Shown here one piece after another: positions 52,108 to 60,085 of a stretch of 64,000 nt of DNA. The stretch spans positions 62,001 through 126,000 of the forward strand of contig NZ_WHOD01000087.1 in NCBI RefSeq assembly GCF_013141765.1. The letters run 5' to 3'. How positions within the stretch are numbered: position 1 is the stretch's first letter; every line of letters starts with the position of its first letter. The position numbers and the translations under genes are program-made. The notes beneath the pieces were generated by a model that had not been told where the DNA came from, made no database searches, and saw only the letters and a list, made by a program, of their open reading frames with translations. The DNA comes from Paenibacillus foliorum. GTDB lineage: Bacteria; Bacillota; Bacilli; Paenibacillales; NBRC-103111.

Positions 52108-52192
52108 CGACTTATGATAATAGTTTCGCCCCAAGCGACACTCAAAAGATGCATATGATGCTAGTTTCGCTTGGAGCGAAACTCTAAGGAGG
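52108..52192 (+). repeat. Hairpin repeat, 2 tandem copies, ending in a Shine-Dalgarno sequence (spoIVFA)
   Basis: Copy 1 contains CTTATGATAAT and arms AGTTTCGC/GCGACACT (52122-52142, one mismatch). Copy 2 begins ATGCATATGATG and has arms AGTTTCGCT (52163-52171) / AGCGAAACT (52175-52183), then CTAAGGAGG. The site lies 8 bases before the ATG at 52201. Confidence 0.87.
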
Positions 52193-52200
52193 AGCCCGAC

Positions 52201-53109
52201 ATGGAAACAAGAGATAAAGTACGTCAGCGCCGCATGGAACGCATTCGGCAGCTGCAAGAATCAGAATCTAACACTCCTTACAATCCTCCCGAATACCCCA
52301 ACACCTTTCAACGTGTACCTCTCCCTAATGTGAATGTCCGCCGAGATAGTGGGGTTGAGGATTTTAATGGCTCATCCATGCATGATTTAAGCCGTTGGAA
52401 CGATCCTGAGTATGTGTGGAAGCAGAAAGTCAACCGGGATATGAATAATCGTCAACAAGATTATAATTTCCATGACAGTGGCGGTATCAGATTCATGCCC
52501 ACACGAGGTGGAATCCGCACTAAATTACTTATTAGCTGCATATTGTTTGGCGCGGTCTGGGGGATGTTTCAAATCAATCATCCTTGGGCGAACAAAGGGA
52601 AGGCCTTTATAACCTCAGCTTTGAGTGAACCCTTTGATTTTCAGCCTGTTGCTATGTGGTATGAACGTCAGCTTGGTGGTACGCCGACACTATTACCTGC
52701 CCTCAATCCGGTTAAGCAGGAGGAGGCGCAGAAGGTAACAGCTGATTCTAAGCATTATTTTGTGCCAGTAAAGGGTAAAGTAATAGCTCCGTTCGAGTCA
52801 AGCAGATTAGGAGTCACACTGGAAACGAAAGCAGAAGCTATAGTAGCGGCTATAGATACAGGATTAGTGGTATATGCGGGAAGTAAGGAAGACACTGGTT
52901 TTACCGTCATTATTCGTCATACGAATGGAATGCAATCTGTCTATGGATGGGTCGAACATGGTAGGGTGGGGCTTAATGATTGGATAAAAGGGGGGGAGAC
53001 CATCGGAACAGTGTCGAAAAATAGCTCTAAACCATCGGGGTATTTATACTTCGCTGTTTCCAAAGATAATAAATTCATAAATCCCGCGGATGTGGTCAAC
53101 TTTGACTAA
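52201..53109 (+). CDS. spoIVFA: Stage IV sporulation protein FA-like, degenerate M23 domain
   Basis: 302 residues. A basic, helical N-terminal part, one membrane segment (LLISCILFGAVWGMF, about 118-132), then a C-terminal LytM/M23-like domain (about 195-300: VPVKGKVIAPFESSRLGV ... GETIGTVSKNSSKPSGYLYF). The HxH zinc motif of active M23 peptidases is replaced by YLYF, so it should be inactive, as in SpoIVFA, which holds the SpoIVFB protease in check until SpoIVB cuts it. ATG 52201 has AAGGAGG upstream. It overlaps spoIVFB. Confidence 0.88.
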   Translation: METRDKVRQRRMERIRQLQESESNTPYNPPEYPNTFQRVPLPNVNVRRDSGVEDFNGSSMHDLSRWNDPEYVWKQKVNRDMNNRQQDYNFHDSGGIRFMPTRGGIRTKLLISCILFGAVWGMFQINHPWANKGKAFITSALSEPFDFQPVAMWYERQLGGTPTLLPALNPVKQEEAQKVTADSKHYFVPVKGKVIAPFESSRLGVTLETKAEAIVAAIDTGLVVYAGSKEDTGFTVIIRHTNGMQSVYGWVEHGRVGLNDWIKGGETIGTVSKNSSKPSGYLYFAVSKDNKFINPADVVNFD

Positions 53110-53986
53110 TTGGAACCTATGGTTTGGTACCTATTACAGATTTCATCCTTTATTCTCTATTGTTATCCTGCTTTCAGTACTGGCAGGATATTTTATTGAA
53201 ACGGCAACCTTGTTCGCTATTGTATTTGTTCATGAGATAGGCCATGTTATGGCGGCCAAAAGCTTTGGCTGGCGTGTCAAGGAGGTGCAGCTTCTTCCAT
53301 TCGGAGGAGTTGTCGTTGTAGAAGAGCAGGGAAGTGTTCCCGCATGGCAGGAAATTGTAGTTTCACTATGGGGGCCGCTGCAAAATGTCTGGATGATGAT
53401 TGCCGCCCTTGCTTTGCAGTGGTGTGGGCTTATATCTGGAGAGTGGGCTGCGTACTTTATTCAGGCGAATCTATTTATCGCTCTATTTAATCTAATGCCT
53501 ATTCTTCCATTGGATGGTGGAAAAATCATGCAGTCCTGCTTAAGCATGTGGCTGCCTTATCATAGGGTAATCTTATTTAGCTGTATAGTGAGCCTTATCC
53601 TCAGTGCAATACTTGTCGCAGCTTCCGTACTGCAGCTGCTCCGTGGAAGCATACAGATGAATTTACTCATTATCGGCTTATTTCTGCTGTATTCGAACTG
53701 GTATTCTTATAAAGGATTATCGTATCACTTTATGAGATTTCTCATCAATCGAGAATTTGTTTTGACACGTTTGATTAATCAGGGGACATTGGCGCAACCT
53801 ATTGTTGTTAATGAACGTATAAAGGTTACGGATGTTGTACGTTTGTTAATTCGGGAAAAGTATCATCTTGTTTACGTGATGGATGAGCGTGGAATTATAC
53901 GTACGGTGCTCCCTGAACAACCTTTGCTGCATTCCTATTTTAATGAATCCAAGCGGGGATGTGCGATTTCCGAGCTTTTCATGTAA
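53102..53986 (+). CDS. spoIVFB: Stage IV sporulation protein FB, intramembrane metalloprotease
   Basis: 294-residue site-2 protease that cuts pro-sigma-K in the mother cell. Zinc site HEIGH (HExxH) in the second membrane segment (VFVHEIGHVMAAKSF) and third ligand in NLMPILPLDGGK; several further membrane segments. The C-terminal 70 residues form a CBS-like domain (KVTDVVRLLIREKYHLVYV), as in B. subtilis, where it senses ATP. TTG 53102 overlaps the end of spoIVFA and resembles the family start; ATG 53090 is an alternative without a ribosome site. Confidence 0.9.
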   Translation: MTNWNLWFGTYYRFHPLFSIVILLSVLAGYFIETATLFAIVFVHEIGHVMAAKSFGWRVKEVQLLPFGGVVVVEEQGSVPAWQEIVVSLWGPLQNVWMMIAALALQWCGLISGEWAAYFIQANLFIALFNLMPILPLDGGKIMQSCLSMWLPYHRVILFSCIVSLILSAILVAASVLQLLRGSIQMNLLIIGLFLLYSNWYSYKGLSYHFMRFLINREFVLTRLINQGTLAQPIVVNERIKVTDVVRLLIREKYHLVYVMDERGIIRTVLPEQPLLHSYFNESKRGCAISELFM

Positions 53987-54008
53987 AATGGAGTCCGAGG
54001 TGGAAAAT

Positions 54009-55250
54009 ATGAAGCGAATCCTGGTTCAATGCGGACAAGAGCAAATAGAAGTGGCTGTATTGGAAAACGGTAAGCTTGTCGAGTATGACAGCGAATCACG
54101 CGGAATCGAGCAATTGGCAGGAAACATGTATTTGGGACGCGTAATGACGGTCTTGCAGGGGATGCAAGCGGCATTTTTAGATATTGGATTGGAAAAAAAC
54201 GCATTTTTATATATTGACGATATTTTACCTGCTCATCTAGATAAGCATCCTAAGCAGAAACCGGCCATTACGGATTTAGTGCAAGTAGGACAAACCTTAC
54301 TGGTTCAAGTTGTAAAGGAGCCAGTCGGAACCAAAGGTGCACGAGTAACGACGCATCATTCCATTCCAGGAAGATGGGGAGTGTATATGCCGGAGGCCGA
54401 TTATATAGGGGTTTCCCGTAAAATCGAGAATGAAGCGGAGCGGACGAGATTAAAGCAGGCAGCCGAAAGCCAGCTTCTTCAAGGAGAAGGATTTATAGCT
54501 AGAACAGCAGCAGAAGGAGTTGCGGAGCAACTGCTTGCAGCTGATCTGGAAGAATTAAGACGACGTTGGACAGTGGTACAACAACTTGTGAAGCAGCCGG
54601 GTAAAGCTCCCCGTAAGGTATATACGGACTTTGGATTGCTTACAAGATGGATTCGCGATGGTTTTCGTGAAGATGTAAATGAGCTTTGGGTGGATGACAA
54701 GGAAGCCTTCGGCTCTATAGCCGCGATGGTCGGATGGTCAGCCCCTTTGCTGCGAGACAGGGTTCGTCAGTTTGACACCAGAGCAGGCTCCCTGTTTTCT
54801 GTGTATCAAGTTGATCAGCAGCTTCAGAGTGGTTTTAAACGTAAAATATGGTTGGACAACGGGGGGTACCTGATTGTCGACTATACAGAAGCATTAACTG
54901 TCTTTGATGTGAACACAGGCAAATACACAGGAAGTATTGATTTAGAGCAGACTGCATATGACACTAATCTAATGGCAGCAAAGGACATTGCCAGGTTATT
55001 AAGGCTCCGGGATATTGGCGGCTTGATCGTGATCGATTTCATTGACATGGAGTCAGAGTCTAACCGGAAGCATGTACTTGAAACACTTTTAGAAGAAACA
55101 AAAAAAGACCGTACCAAGAATGCTATAGCCGGCTGGACCCGGTTGGGACTTGTTGAACTAACACGAAAAAAGGTAAAAGACGGCAAGCAGAAGCTGCATG
55201 TGATTCGTTGTAAAGTTTGTGAAGGAACAGGTTGGGTTTGGTCTAAATAG
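54009..55250 (+). CDS. rng: Ribonuclease E/G family protein
   Basis: 413-residue single-strand endoribonuclease of the RNase G type. An S1-like domain (about 35-120: NMYLGRVMTVLQGMQAAFLD), RNase H-like and catalytic DNase I-like parts with the metal Asp residues in TVFDVNTGKYTG and IVIDFIDM, and the zinc-link CKVCEGTG at the C-terminus. ATG 54009 has CGAGGTGG about 6 bases upstream; ATG 53988 is possible but lacks a site. It starts 22 bases after spoIVFB. B. subtilis lacks RNase G here, using RNase Y, so this adds an RNase E/G enzyme to the decay machinery. Confidence 0.9.
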   Translation: MKRILVQCGQEQIEVAVLENGKLVEYDSESRGIEQLAGNMYLGRVMTVLQGMQAAFLDIGLEKNAFLYIDDILPAHLDKHPKQKPAITDLVQVGQTLLVQVVKEPVGTKGARVTTHHSIPGRWGVYMPEADYIGVSRKIENEAERTRLKQAAESQLLQGEGFIARTAAEGVAEQLLAADLEELRRRWTVVQQLVKQPGKAPRKVYTDFGLLTRWIRDGFREDVNELWVDDKEAFGSIAAMVGWSAPLLRDRVRQFDTRAGSLFSVYQVDQQLQSGFKRKIWLDNGGYLIVDYTEALTVFDVNTGKYTGSIDLEQTAYDTNLMAAKDIARLLRLRDIGGLIVIDFIDMESESNRKHVLETLLEETKKDRTKNAIAGWTRLGLVELTRKKVKDGKQKLHVIRCKVCEGTGWVWSK

Positions 55251-55253
55251 GCA

Positions 55254-55282
55254 TTGCAATGATTTATCAATTATGATAAAAT
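55254..55282 (+). promoter_or_regulatory. Predicted sigma-A promoter of rplU-prp-rpmA
   Basis: TTGCAA (55254-55259), 17-base spacer, TAAAAT (55277-55282), 3 bases after the rng stop codon. Confidence 0.6.
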
Positions 55283-55294
55283 ATTCAGGTGTGT

Positions 55295-55392
55295 TGCTTT
55301 TGACATGCTGTAACCGCGCGAAGCGGGTTTAAGAACGCGTTCCTTAGTGGGACGGGTCACCTGGCTTTAGGCGAGTCTGAGACATGAGGAGG
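55295..55392 (+). promoter_or_regulatory. Ribosomal protein L21 leader
   Basis: GC-rich structured leader between the promoter and rplU, with hairpin CCGC/GCGG (55314-55326) and further pairing (GGGTCACCTGGCTTTAGGCG). Position and content fit the L21 leader family of Firmicutes, which is thought to bind L21 or another encoded protein. Recognised by position and partial pattern only. Confidence 0.6.
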
Positions 55393-55400
55393 TGCTATGA

Positions 55401-55712
55401 ATGTACGCTATTATTGAAACAGGTGGTAAACAATACAAAGTTCAGGAAGGCGATGTACTTTACATCGAGAAACTGAATGCAGGTGAAGGCGATGCTGTAA
55501 CTTTTGACAAAGTATTGGCTGTATCCAAAGAGTCCGGTTTAGTTTTGGGAGCTCCATTGGTATCCGGCGCTGCTGTTTCCGCGAAAGTGGAAAAGCATGG
55601 TAAAGGTGAGAAAATCATCGTTTACAAATACAAAGCCAAAAAGAACTACCGTCGTAAGCAAGGTCACCGTCAGCCTTACACTAAAGTTGTGATTGAAAAA
55701 ATCCAGGCTTAA
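55401..55712 (+). CDS. rplU: 50S ribosomal protein L21
   Basis: 103-residue large-subunit protein. Starts MYAIIETGGKQYKVQEGD and ends with the basic KNYRRKQGHRQPYTKVVI. AGGAGGTG precedes the ATG at good spacing. First gene of rplU-prp-rpmA. Confidence 0.97.
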   Translation: MYAIIETGGKQYKVQEGDVLYIEKLNAGEGDAVTFDKVLAVSKESGLVLGAPLVSGAAVSAKVEKHGKGEKIIVYKYKAKKNYRRKQGHRQPYTKVVIEKIQA

Positions 55713-55723
55713 GGATATAAGGT

Positions 55724-56053
55724 ATGATTAGGGTTACTGTTAAGCGTAAACCGGATGGCTGTATTGAGTCATTTCGGGTGAAAGGTCATGCATTGTATGA
55801 CGAATCCGGCAAAGACATTGTTTGCGCCGGTGTTTCGGCAGTTACTGTAGGTACTGTCAACGCTGTTGAGGCTCTTTTGGGACTTGAATTACAAGTCGTT
55901 ACCGAGCATGGATTACTCCATGTGCAGGTTGCCGATAACCTTGATGCAGAGTTGAAAGCTAAGGTGCAGTTGCTGTTGGAATCTATGATCGTCATGCTGC
56001 AATCGATTGAACAATCGTATGGTGCATATATAGCATTGCAAGACAAACACTAA
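55724..56053 (+). CDS. prp: Ribosomal-processing cysteine protease Prp
   Basis: 109-residue protease that removes the N-terminal extension of ribosomal protein L27. The catalytic His is in RVKGHALYDESGKDI and the catalytic Cys in DIVCAGVSAV. It lies between rplU and rpmA, as in all Firmicutes with extended L27. It starts 11 bases after rplU, with a weak AAGGATATAAGG site. Confidence 0.95.
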   Translation: MIRVTVKRKPDGCIESFRVKGHALYDESGKDIVCAGVSAVTVGTVNAVEALLGLELQVVTEHGLLHVQVADNLDAELKAKVQLLLESMIVMLQSIEQSYGAYIALQDKH

Positions 56054-56072
56054 GTGAAGGAGGTAGACATCC

Positions 56073-56384
56073 ATGCTACAATTAAATCTTCAGTTGTTCG
56101 CATCCAAGAAGGGTGTAGGTTCCACTAGGAATGGTCGTGACAGCATTGGTAAACGTCTTGGCGCGAAGCGTGCAGACGGCCAACAAGTTACAGCAGGAAG
56201 CATTTTGGTACGTCAACGCGGTACGAAAATTCATCCGGGCAATAACGTGGGCATCGGTTCCGATGATACGTTGTTTGCAAAGATTGAAGGCGTTGTGAAG
56301 TTTGAGCGTTTGGGTCGCGATCGCAAAAAGGTTAGCGTCTACCCAGTTGTTGTAGCTCCTGTAGCTGCAGCTGTAGAAGTGTAA
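56073..56384 (+). CDS. rpmA: 50S ribosomal protein L27 with N-terminal extension
   Basis: 103-residue protein near the peptidyl-transferase centre. The first nine residues MLQLNLQLF precede the Prp cut (LQLFA followed by SKKG), so mature L27 starts near ASKKGVGSTRNGRDS. The body has the standard GGxR-type KRLGAKRADGQQV and HPGNNVGIGSDDTLFA. AAGGAGG precedes the ATG. A terminator follows. Confidence 0.97.
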   Translation: MLQLNLQLFASKKGVGSTRNGRDSIGKRLGAKRADGQQVTAGSILVRQRGTKIHPGNNVGIGSDDTLFAKIEGVVKFERLGRDRKKVSVYPVVVAPVAAAVEV

Positions 56385-56400
56385 TACCATCATCGACGAT

Positions 56401-56433
56401 AACCCCGGCGATCCAGGATCGCTGGGGTTTTTT
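56401..56433 (+). terminator. Rho-independent terminator after rpmA
   Basis: AACCCCGGCGATCC (56401-56414) pairs with GGATCGCTGGGGTT (56416-56429) with one mismatch, followed by a T run. Confidence 0.85.
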
Positions 56434-56528
56434 CATGTATTCGGAGGTTGTGGGAGCGGGAAAAAAGCATATTTACATTCAAATGATTATATGGTTAGAA
56501 TCAGGTTATACGGATTGGAGAGGTGCGC

Positions 56529-57179
56529 ATGAAGTCAAATCGGACTAAGAATGAAGAAGTAACAGGGAAGCAACGCAGCTTAGAACATGCATTGGATAGC
56601 GAAGATGCAGGAGTTGATCCCAATCTCCGATTAATCCACCTATTTAACCATTATCGTCACGATTGGATGAATGAAATTCAATTGTTGTTTGGATATGTGA
56701 AATTAAAAAAGTATGATAAATTAGAGGACCTTATGGAGAAAATAAAAAATAAGGTTCAGCAGGAAAGTTATATTTCTAAGTTAGGAAATGCAGAATTGAT
56801 TGTTTATCTTTTGTCCTTTCAAGCAGAGGTCAAAGATTTATTGTTGGAGATCGAAATGGAACGGGAAGTTCATTTGAATGAACTGCCATTGGACTCGCAA
56901 GGTGTGGGTCGGCTGCTGATGGACTTGATTCAGGTGTTTAAAAGATGTTCCGTCTTTAATGGGGATGGGCTTGGGCTACATGATCTTGTAGTTAAATTTA
57001 CTGAAAAATCAAATTTGTTACTAATTGAATTGCAGTATCAAGGTTTGATAGGGGCTGATGTTCTGGCTGCTGAACTGGAGAGAGTAATGTTTGAATCAAT
57101 TCAAACGGTAAAATGGGACATTCAGCTGCTAGATGAACGGCATGCGGCTATGTATATAGAAGTACCATTCTGTACATAA
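56529..57179 (+). CDS. spo0B: Sporulation initiation phosphotransferase Spo0B
   Basis: 216-residue phosphotransferase that moves phosphate from Spo0F to Spo0A in the sporulation phosphorelay. The phosphorylated His is His44 in NHYRHDWMNEIQLLFGY; helical-hairpin dimer domain follows, then a degenerate ATPase-like domain. ATG 56529 is chosen because GGAGAGGTG lies just upstream; GTG 56523 is inside that site. It lies between rpmA and obg as in B. subtilis. Confidence 0.9.
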   Translation: MKSNRTKNEEVTGKQRSLEHALDSEDAGVDPNLRLIHLFNHYRHDWMNEIQLLFGYVKLKKYDKLEDLMEKIKNKVQQESYISKLGNAELIVYLLSFQAEVKDLLLEIEMEREVHLNELPLDSQGVGRLLMDLIQVFKRCSVFNGDGLGLHDLVVKFTEKSNLLLIELQYQGLIGADVLAAELERVMFESIQTVKWDIQLLDERHAAMYIEVPFCT

Positions 57180-57198
57180 GCAAATAAGAGGTGATTTT

Positions 57199-58500
57199 AT
57201 GTTTCTGGATAAAGCAAAAATATATGTTAAGGGCGGCGACGGCGGCGATGGCCTAGTTGCATTCCGCAGGGAGAAGTATGTTCCTGAAGGCGGGCCAGGG
57301 GGCGGCGACGGCGGCAACGGAGGCGACGTAATATTTCGGGTGGAAGAAGGGTTGCGGACATTGATTGATTTTCGCTATCAAAAGCATTTTAAGGCTGATC
57401 GCGGAATAAAAGGACGCAATAAGAGCCAGCATGGCGCTAATGCTGAAGATATGATTGTTAAGGTGCCGCCTGGAACGGTAGTTATCGATGATGACACTCA
57501 AGAGATTTTGGCTGATTTGACACGCCATGGGCAAGAAGTGGTTGTGGCCAAAGGGGGCCGCGGAGGACGCGGTAATACCCGATTTGCGACAGCGAACAAT
57601 CCAGCTCCGGAAGTTGCTGAGAATGGTGAAGAAGGCGTGGAGCGGTGGCTTGTGCTGGAGCTTAAAGTGATGGCGGATGTGGGCTTGGTTGGATTTCCGA
57701 GTGTTGGAAAGTCAACATTGCTGTCTGTCGTATCTGCGGCGCAGCCTAAGATTGGCGCATACCATTTTACAACGCTAACACCTAATTTGGGTGTCGTAGA
57801 TGTTGGGGATGGCCGCAGCTTTGTTATGGCGGATTTGCCAGGGTTGATCGAAGGGGCTCATCAAGGAGTTGGGCTTGGCCATGAGTTCCTGCGACATGTC
57901 GAGCGTACACGGATTATTGTCCACGTTATTGATATGGCGGGAACCGAAGGGCGCGATCCTTTTGATGATTGGCTGAAGATCAATGATGAGCTTAAGCTTT
58001 ATAATGCTAAGTTAGAGGGTCGTCCGCAAATTGTTGCTGCCAATAAAATGGATATGCCTGATGCGGAGGAGAACCTGGCTGCATTTGCGAGCCGATTGGC
58101 GGAAATTAATCCAGAAGTGCTGATTAAGCCGATATCTGCGGTAACTAAGGACGGGGTTCAGGAGTTGTTGTACAAAGTAGCAGATCTGCTGGTGACAATT
58201 CCGGAGATGCCGTTGGTGGAGGATTTAGTAGATCTGTCCGAGCGTAAAGTGTATAAGCTAGAAGCCAAAGACGATGAGGATTACATTATACGTCGTGATA
58301 ATGAAGATTTTGTGGTCGAAAGCCCTAGCATTGAGAAGCTTATCAAGCGGACTAATTTCAGCACTCAAGAATCTATAACGCGTTTTGCTCGCATTTTGCG
58401 TAAAAAAGGTATTGATCAAGCTTTACGTGACCGTGGCGCTAAGGATGGACAAACGGTTCGAATTGGTGATTTCGAATTTGAATTTGTCGAAAGAGAATAA
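57199..58500 (+). CDS. obg: GTPase Obg/CgtA
   Basis: 433-residue essential GTPase in 50S assembly and stress response. The N-terminal Obg domain is Gly-rich (GGDGGDGLVAFRREKYVPEG), the G domain (about 158-330) has GFPSVGKST, DLPGL and NKMD, and the C-terminal OCT domain ends DFEFEFVERE. GAGGTG is upstream of the ATG. It follows spo0B by 19 bases. Confidence 0.97.
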   Translation: MFLDKAKIYVKGGDGGDGLVAFRREKYVPEGGPGGGDGGNGGDVIFRVEEGLRTLIDFRYQKHFKADRGIKGRNKSQHGANAEDMIVKVPPGTVVIDDDTQEILADLTRHGQEVVVAKGGRGGRGNTRFATANNPAPEVAENGEEGVERWLVLELKVMADVGLVGFPSVGKSTLLSVVSAAQPKIGAYHFTTLTPNLGVVDVGDGRSFVMADLPGLIEGAHQGVGLGHEFLRHVERTRIIVHVIDMAGTEGRDPFDDWLKINDELKLYNAKLEGRPQIVAANKMDMPDAEENLAAFASRLAEINPEVLIKPISAVTKDGVQELLYKVADLLVTIPEMPLVEDLVDLSERKVYKLEAKDDEDYIIRRDNEDFVVESPSIEKLIKRTNFSTQESITRFARILRKKGIDQALRDRGAKDGQTVRIGDFEFEFVERE

Positions 58501-58524
58501 TTCATAGCTGAATAAGAAATTAAG

Positions 58525-58575
58525 GAGCGCTTACTCCACGTCATAATGATGTGAGGTTTGTGCTCTTGTTTTTTG
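58525..58575 (+). terminator. Terminator after obg
   Basis: GAGCGC (58525-58530) pairs with GTGCTC (58560-58565), with an inner CACGTC/GATGTG stem, followed by a T-rich run. The rest of the gap up to 58803 is AT-rich and carries the promoter of the nitrate transporter. Confidence 0.7.
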
Positions 58576-58708
58576 TAAAAGTCATTAATTTGCGAACAAT
58601 TCTTACTTTATTTTCTGCTAATGTTCGTTAATGAATGATCGTTAGTTAATAAACAAGAATGATATAAAGAAAAATTGGAAAAAACGTGAACTTTCTATAA
58701 AAAAAGCA

Positions 58709-58737
58709 TTGTACTTTTCGGATTTCGATTGTATATT
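58709..58737 (+). promoter_or_regulatory. Predicted promoter of the nitrate assimilation genes
   Basis: TTGTAC (58709-58714), 17-base spacer, TATATT (58732-58737), about 65 bases upstream of the transporter start. No convincing TnrA box (TGTNANAWWWTMTNACA) or FNR box was found. Confidence 0.5.
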
Positions 58738-58803
58738 ATATTTATGTCATGAAACCTGACTCGAATTAAACGTAAAACAATGAATTGTTGGAGGTCATAG
58801 CTT

Positions 58804-60036
58804 ATGGATATGAAAAGTTTCAAGAAATCCGGTCATTTTCCAAGTTTGTTGTCAGCTTTTCTCTATTTTGATGTTAGTTTTATGATATGGGTCTTGTGTG
58901 GAGCCTTATCGCTTTATATTACTAAGGACTTCGGACTAACAGACACTCAGAAAGCGACGATGGTTGCAATTCCCACCTTAGGGGGATCGATCTTCCGTAT
59001 TCCTATGGGGGTGTTAGCGGATCGGATTGGCTCTAGGAAAGCAGGAATTATCGGAATGATTCTGACTATTATTCCACTGGCTTGGGGTTGGCTCGGAGGA
59101 ACAAGTTTAAGTCAAGTTCAAGCACTCGGCTTCTTGCTAGGTATTGCTGGTGCAAGCTTCGCTGTATCACTCTCACTCGCCAGCCGCTGGTATCCGCCTC
59201 AATATCAAGGTCTAGCAATGGGGATAGCAGGCGCAGGAAATAGCGGTACTGCCTTAGCGACTTTCTTTGGACCTCAATTGGCAGCTACTATGGGGTGGCA
59301 CAATGTTTTTGGTCTATGTATTATTCCATTGCTACTGGTCTTAATCGTATATGTCTTTATGGCGAAGGATAGTCCCAATCAACCAGCTCCTAAAAATTTT
59401 AAGGATTACATGTCAGCTTTTAAAAATATAGATACGTGGTGGTTTAGCGCTTTTTATGCCATAACCTTTGGTGGGTTTGTTGGTTTCTCTAATTATTTCA
59501 GTATTTTCTTTTATGATGTCTATGGTGACAAAACGGTTGCCGATGGCTTAAGTAGAGTTCAAATTGGTTATCTGGTTACGATCACGGTTATCGCTGGGAG
59601 CTTGTTTAGACCAATTGGAGGATATATTGCAGATAAAATTGGCGGTATGCGCTTTATGCTGGTCTTATATTCAGTTGTTACCATTTGTGCGTTTCTCGTG
59701 TCAACGATGCCTAGCTCCTTTATGATTATGTTACTAATTACAAGTGTGATGATGGCATGCTTAGGGATGGGGAATGGTTCGATATTCCAGCTTGTGCCTC
59801 AGCGTTTTCCAAAAGAAATTGGGCTTGTAACAGGAATTGTAGGCGCGGTTGGCGGATTTGGCGGATTTTTTCTCCCGAATAATATTCTGGGTCCTTTAAA
59901 GCAAGCAACAGGATCTCATGTAACTGGTTTTATAGTTATTGCATCGATAGTACTGGTTATGACTCTAGTATTCTACGTGGTTACTCGGGGTTGGAGAAAA
60001 GCTTGGGCAGCATCTGGTTCCGGAGTCAATTACTAA
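58804..60036 (+). CDS. Nitrate/nitrite transporter, NarK/NasA type (MFS)
   Basis: 410-residue major facilitator with about twelve membrane segments. Nitrate-porter signatures are present: GIAGASFAVSLSLASRWYPP and GMAGAGNSG-type AGAGNSGTALATFF in the first half, and GAVGGFGGFFLPN in the second. MFS loop GVLADRIGSRKAG. GGAGG precedes the ATG by about 10 bases. The nitrate reductase gene follows after 50 bases, which supports uptake of nitrate for assimilation. Confidence 0.9.
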   Translation: MDMKSFKKSGHFPSLLSAFLYFDVSFMIWVLCGALSLYITKDFGLTDTQKATMVAIPTLGGSIFRIPMGVLADRIGSRKAGIIGMILTIIPLAWGWLGGTSLSQVQALGFLLGIAGASFAVSLSLASRWYPPQYQGLAMGIAGAGNSGTALATFFGPQLAATMGWHNVFGLCIIPLLLVLIVYVFMAKDSPNQPAPKNFKDYMSAFKNIDTWWFSAFYAITFGGFVGFSNYFSIFFYDVYGDKTVADGLSRVQIGYLVTITVIAGSLFRPIGGYIADKIGGMRFMLVLYSVVTICAFLVSTMPSSFMIMLLITSVMMACLGMGNGSIFQLVPQRFPKEIGLVTGIVGAVGGFGGFFLPNNILGPLKQATGSHVTGFIVIASIVLVMTLVFYVVTRGWRKAWAASGSGVNY

Positions 60037-60085
60037 TAAAGCTGCTCCAGATTTAATTAGGCAGAAATAAGGTGTGTGAGTAAAG

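Noticed and set aside
58686..58700. FNR/CRP-like half site (GTGA) upstream of the nitrate transporter
   Set aside because: The second half-site is absent; a single GTGA is not informative.
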